Assembly (NCBI RefSeq): GCF_014637725.1
Contig: NZ_BMFC01000008.1
Location: 124,001-188,000 of the forward strand
Source: Marivita lacus
GTDB taxonomy: Bacteria; Pseudomonadota; Alphaproteobacteria; Rhodobacterales; Rhodobacteraceae
DNA: 64,000 nucleotides
Reading direction: 5' to 3'
In this document: one piece after another, positions 61,446 through 64,000 of the stretch
Layout of the letters: every line of letters begins with the position of its first letter
Numbering within the stretch: the stretch's first letter is position 1
Program-made: the position numbers and the translations under genes
Notes under the pieces: generated by a model
Told to the model about the DNA's origin: nothing
The model's database searches: none
Seen by the model: the letters and a program-made list of their open reading frames with translations, nothing else

Positions 61446-61474
61446 ACGTCCGATAAGTTTGCATTATCGGACGT
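61446..61474. promoter_or_regulatory. Perfect palindrome upstream of DUF1403 (operator or recombination site)
   Basis: ACGTCCGATAA (61446-61456), a 7-nt spacer GTTTGCA and TTATCGGACGT (61464-61474): 11-bp perfect arms, starting 2 nt from the DUF1403 ATG. Position suggests an operator for DUF1403-scpB, but the arms-plus-spacer layout would also fit a site-specific recombinase site. Confidence 0.6.
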
Positions 61475-61501
61475 GACGAGATATTCTCAAAAACATGGGC
61501 A

Positions 61502-61630
61502 TGTCGTTTTAGTTTTGTCGGATGACCGGAAATCATGAGATTCAAGCACTTCCCTGAAAAACGAGTCGGGGTTCATGAGATTCTGTACCGGTATTTATGA
61601 GACTGGATGAGTCGATATTTGTGAGACTGG
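61502..61630. repeat. Transposon end with four transposase-binding-like repeats
   Basis: Four 19-bp imperfect direct repeats: 61526-61544, 61566-61584, 61588-61606 and 61612-61630, with consensus YCGG-N2-TTYATGAGAYT. They cover the last codons of tniQ and the sequence beyond. A terminus of type TGTCG is found at 61502 (TGTCGTTTTAG) or 61516 (TGTCGGATGACC). Such multiple repeats are the binding sites of TniA/TnsB transposases at Tn5053/Tn7-like ends. Confidence 0.6.
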
Positions 61631-62592
61631 CGTTGTCTCGCGGTTTTTTCGGCAGTCTGGTGTGCTTTCTCGTCGCGCTCAGCGCGCCAGAACCGGGCCG
61701 AGATGCTTCGCCTCAACGAGAGAGGCCATGAGCGGAGCGCCTCCCGGACCCGCTCTTGTCCGTTCATGTCACTTGCGAGCAGCACGTCAATTGCTCGGGC
61801 CACGGGATCTTCGACGATCCGGCCGATGCCAGCCGTCAGCGAGAAACACTGCAATAGCGAGCCCTGCGTCAGGGCGTGGAGACCGGGTCGCACCGGCTTG
61901 GTAAGCACTGGCGCCACCTGATCGTATTCAGGAACGACGACCGTCAGCGCTTGTCGGATGATCGGCGTGGTCAGAAAATCATGATAGTCCCGTCGGTCTT
62001 TCAAAGACATTCGCGGCTGCTCGTCGACGTTCGGCGGCGAAGCCCGGCGATGCCGCGCCGTCAGAACCTGGAGCACTTCGGGCACCCCTAGGTCCCCCTG
62101 CCCCGCGCCGCGCACCCAGGCATCGAGATGCGTGGCTCCGGCTCCGGCATATTCTTCGAGTTTCTTGAAGTGATCGCTTCCGAACCGGGCGGACAGGGTC
62201 TCGCCGGTGGCATCATGAAATTCCATACCATGCACCGGACAGCGAAATCGCCACGGTAGAGCGGCGGCTTTGCGGTGCAGGTCTTCGGGACAGTGCGGGC
62301 ACGGAAGCCGGTTCTTCCGCGCGATCATCATGCGTGCCTGCGGCCCCAACTCCCGGAAGGTCATGGCCTGCACCGCTTCGGGCAAAAGGCCGGTCCGAGC
62401 CGCGATCAGGGCCCCCTGCCCTTCTGAAAGCCGCCATTCCAGGTCGAACACGTCCTGCCCCTGCAGGCCAAGTGCTGCGACGAATTCCGAAACCGTCATG
62501 GCGTAGAACGGGGCCATGCGCGCGGCCCAGGAAGACAGTCGTTCGTCGACCTCGGGGGGGTAAACAACCGGCAGGCGCCCAAACCCCGTCAC
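61573..62592 (-). CDS. tniQ: TniQ family target-selection protein
   Basis: A 339-residue TniQ/TnsD-like protein. The N-terminus reads LPVVYPPEVDERLSSWAARM, followed by a zinc finger with CPHC and CPVHGMEFHD (two Cys pairs/His). TniQ proteins guide insertion of Tn5053/Tn7-like transposons. The last residues (SHKYRLIQSHKYR) are encoded by the transposon-end repeats, so the coding region runs into the element's terminus. It overlaps tniB by 4 nt. Confidence 0.87.
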   Translation of the reverse strand: MTGFGRLPVVYPPEVDERLSSWAARMAPFYAMTVSEFVAALGLQGQDVFDLEWRLSEGQGALIAARTGLLPEAVQAMTFRELGPQARMMIARKNRLPCPHCPEDLHRKAAALPWRFRCPVHGMEFHDATGETLSARFGSDHFKKLEEYAGAGATHLDAWVRGAGQGDLGVPEVLQVLTARHRRASPPNVDEQPRMSLKDRRDYHDFLTTPIIRQALTVVVPEYDQVAPVLTKPVRPGLHALTQGSLLQCFSLTAGIGRIVEDPVARAIDVLLASDMNGQERVREALRSWPLSLRRSISARFWRAERDEKAHQTAEKTARQRQSHKYRLIQSHKYRYRIS

Positions 62593-63467
62593 ACCGGCTC
62601 TCCCAGGACCGCCTGCAACCGGTCGCCGCCCAGAATATCGCGCGGAAGGATGCGTTCTTCGCCGCTTTTGATGGCGGCGATCGCCAGCTGCGACAGGATC
62701 GAAAAGATACCAGAGGTGATACCGCCGGTCACCTTGATCAATCGCGTCAGCGCCTTCTCGTCGATCTGGCTTTCGCGTCGAAGCGGCAGCGTGCGCGTGA
62801 GCGTGCTCATCAACCCATTCAAATCATCGCCTTCCCGCCAGGGCGGCAATGCGAAGGCCTCGAAACGGCGTACCAGCTGATCATCGGTGCGCAGTGCGTT
62901 GCGAGCCTGCGCTGTACCAACACAGACCAGCGGGATGCGCAGCTCGTTGCCCAGAAAGCGCAGCATGTTCAGGAATCGCGCCTGTTCGCGGATCGTCCCC
63001 GCCTGCAGGCTGTGGATCTCGTCGATGACCAGCGTCCCCGGGCGCAATTCGGCGAGCAGGCGCAAGGCCAGGCTTTCCAGCACAGAAAGTGTTGCCCTCG
63101 GTGGCTCCGGGGCACCAATCGCCGCCAGGATCCGGCGGTAGAAACGCGACTCGTCAGGCCCAGACACCATCTGCACGGCGACGACCGGCATATGCAGCCG
63201 TCCGCTCACCTCATCGAAGCTGGCAGCGTGATCGCGGGTGAACTTCTCGATGATCATCGTCTTGCCCATGCCGCTGTCACCGACAATGAGCAGGTTCGGC
63301 ATGCGGGCGCGCTCAGGAAACGACATCAGCGTTTCCAGCTTCTCCAAGGCGGCCTCGGCCCTGGGATAGGAGACCCAGCGGTCGGCGCGGATCCGGTGAA
63401 TGCGCTCCTCGGCGCTGAGCGCGGCGATCTTGCCAGCCCCCGGATAGAGATGCGGAAACTCAGTCAT
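62589..63467 (-). CDS. tniB: TniB AAA+ ATPase of a Tn5053/Tn7-like transposon
   Basis: A 292-residue AAA+ ATPase. Walker A is GDSGMGKTMI and Walker B LVIDEIHSL, with SGPDESRFYRRIL and GTAQARNALRTDDQLVRRFE typical of TniB/TnsC. It is the ATP-dependent regulator that links target choice by TniQ to the transposase. Gene order tniA-tniB-tniQ with overlaps of 8 and 4 nt indicates one transcript. Confidence 0.92.
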   Translation of the reverse strand: MTEFPHLYPGAGKIAALSAEERIHRIRADRWVSYPRAEAALEKLETLMSFPERARMPNLLIVGDSGMGKTMIIEKFTRDHAASFDEVSGRLHMPVVAVQMVSGPDESRFYRRILAAIGAPEPPRATLSVLESLALRLLAELRPGTLVIDEIHSLQAGTIREQARFLNMLRFLGNELRIPLVCVGTAQARNALRTDDQLVRRFEAFALPPWREGDDLNGLMSTLTRTLPLRRESQIDEKALTRLIKVTGGITSGIFSILSQLAIAAIKSGEERILPRDILGGDRLQAVLGEPV

Positions 63468-64000
63468 CGTCGTACCACTCCTCGACCTTGAAGCCGGGAT
63501 GGCTGAGGAACGGGCTCCCCTCCCCTTCCGGCCCAGGCAGGGCTTCTCGCGCAGCGATATCCGGTGTCACATCGATCATCGGCAGAGGGGTGAGATGCGA
63601 CCGCCGCGCCTGATGGCGCCGTATCGCCTTGGTCTGTCGCTCGGCGCTGTCGACGAGGTTGCGCTGCGCCTCGATCGCCCTAAAAATAAGCTCCTCATCT
63701 ACCGACTGGCGCCCGGCCTCACGCAAAGCCCGTCGCGCCGCGCGGTGCTCCCAGAGCGTGATCGCAGGCCGTGTCAGATCCGCCGGTCGGGCTTCGATGA
63801 TCCCGTTCTCTGTCAGCACGAAGAGGCGCGAAAGATCGCGCGGGTCGTATTTGAGCGTGAACTTGCGGCTTTCCCGGCCCATCAGCCAGCGCAGCTCGTC
63901 CGACCAGTAGCGAATATGGAAGAGATGAAAGCCATCGCGCTGCAAAACGCGCTGCTCTGAGGGCAGAAAATCGACCAAGAACTGCCTGAGATCGGCCGGC
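63460..64000 (-). CDS. tniA: TniA transposase, C-terminal part (partial)
   Basis: The frame is open to the right edge of the window, so only ~180 C-terminal residues are seen. They include DFLPSEQRVLQRDGFHLFHI, RYWSDELRWLMGRE and KYDPRDLSRLFV, matching the beta-barrel and tail of Mu/TniA-type DDE transposases. The catalytic domain lies outside the window. The acidic end (EEWYDDD) is where such transposases contact TniB. Confidence 0.88.
   Translation of the reverse strand, partial: PADLRQFLVDFLPSEQRVLQRDGFHLFHIRYWSDELRWLMGRESRKFTLKYDPRDLSRLFVLTENGIIEARPADLTRPAITLWEHRAARRALREAGRQSVDEELIFRAIEAQRNLVDSAERQTKAIRRHQARRSHLTPLPMIDVTPDIAAREALPGPEGEGSPFLSHPGFKVEEWYDDD

Noticed and set aside
61302-61538. 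78-residue plus-strand frame at the transposon end
   Set aside because: It crosses the DUF1403 start, the palindrome and the transposon terminus, and has no motif.
1-64000. tRNA, rRNA, CRISPR arrays and Cas genes
   Set aside because: No cloverleaf-like T-loop signatures, no regularly spaced repeat-spacer pattern and no Cas motifs were seen; the four repeats near the tniQ end are too few, too close and too degenerate to be a CRISPR array.

Overview
The window looks like a chromosome arm or large plasmid segment of a marine-type alphaproteobacterium, most likely a Rhodobacteraceae (Roseobacter-group) member. The evidence is GC-rich codon use, several TRAP transporters, an EcfG-type sigma factor with GGAAC-N16/17-CGTT promoters, a cyclic beta-1,2-glucan synthase, and a DUF1403/ScpB pair next to a TniA-TniB-TniQ transposon. 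No rRNA, tRNA or CRISPR array was seen. The window is a set of functional modules separated by decayed insertion sequences.

Region 1-23.7 kb is an envelope and general-stress block: a PHB-depolymerase-like esterase, a CsbD protein, a two-HKD phospholipase D, small membrane proteins, a giant cyclic glucan synthase (ndvB), two PRC-barrel proteins, a decayed esterase paralogue, a 1440-residue CheB-CheR-PAS-histidine kinase-REC-REC-LuxR fusion, a PhnA-like membrane protein between two tiny membrane peptides, a DUF892 ferritin-like protein and an ecfG-type sigma factor. Three sites match the EcfG promoter consensus exactly and two more are near-matches; all lie before stress-type genes, so the sigma factor may control its own neighbourhood. 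No nepR or phyR gene is present.

Region 23.7-25.2 kb holds remnants of IS110/IS1111 and IS66 elements. Region 25.4-32.8 kb is a beta-oxidation operon (fadE, fadI, fadJ, acetyl-CoA hydrolase/transferase). It converges on a TAXI-type TRAP transporter (33.0-35.9 kb). Region 36.2-38.8 kb has an aldolase remnant and an IS110-family element with subterminal inverted repeats sitting inside an IS3 orfB remnant, which fixes the element's ends almost to the base.

Region 38.8-48.3 kb is a quinate/shikimate-type catabolic unit. A seven-gene minus-strand operon carries an AroE-like dehydrogenase, a TRAP DctP-DctQ-DctM set, a QuiC-type dehydroshikimate dehydratase fused to an HPPD-like domain, an SMP-30 lactonase-like protein and a second DctP. 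Opposite it is an unusual single-chain fusion of a TetR regulator with an HSL-type esterase.

After more IS debris (48.3-49.5 kb), region 49.6-59.0 kb is a nitrogen-compound cluster: DUF1989 protein, phosphoribosyltransferase, BtpA-like TIM barrel, LysR regulator, a spermidine/putrescine-type ABC transporter, a polysaccharide-deacetylase-fold amidohydrolase, a yeast-Fcy1-like deaminase and an agmatinase-type ureohydrolase. The parts suggest import and stepwise deamination and hydrolysis of a guanidino, ureido or nucleobase-like compound; I cannot name the substrate. This is the best candidate for an undescribed pathway.

Region 59.0-64.0 kb holds IS630 and IS256 remnants, the scpB-DUF1403 pair, and one end of a Tn5053/Tn7-like transposon whose tniQ, tniB and (partial) tniA genes run off the right edge.
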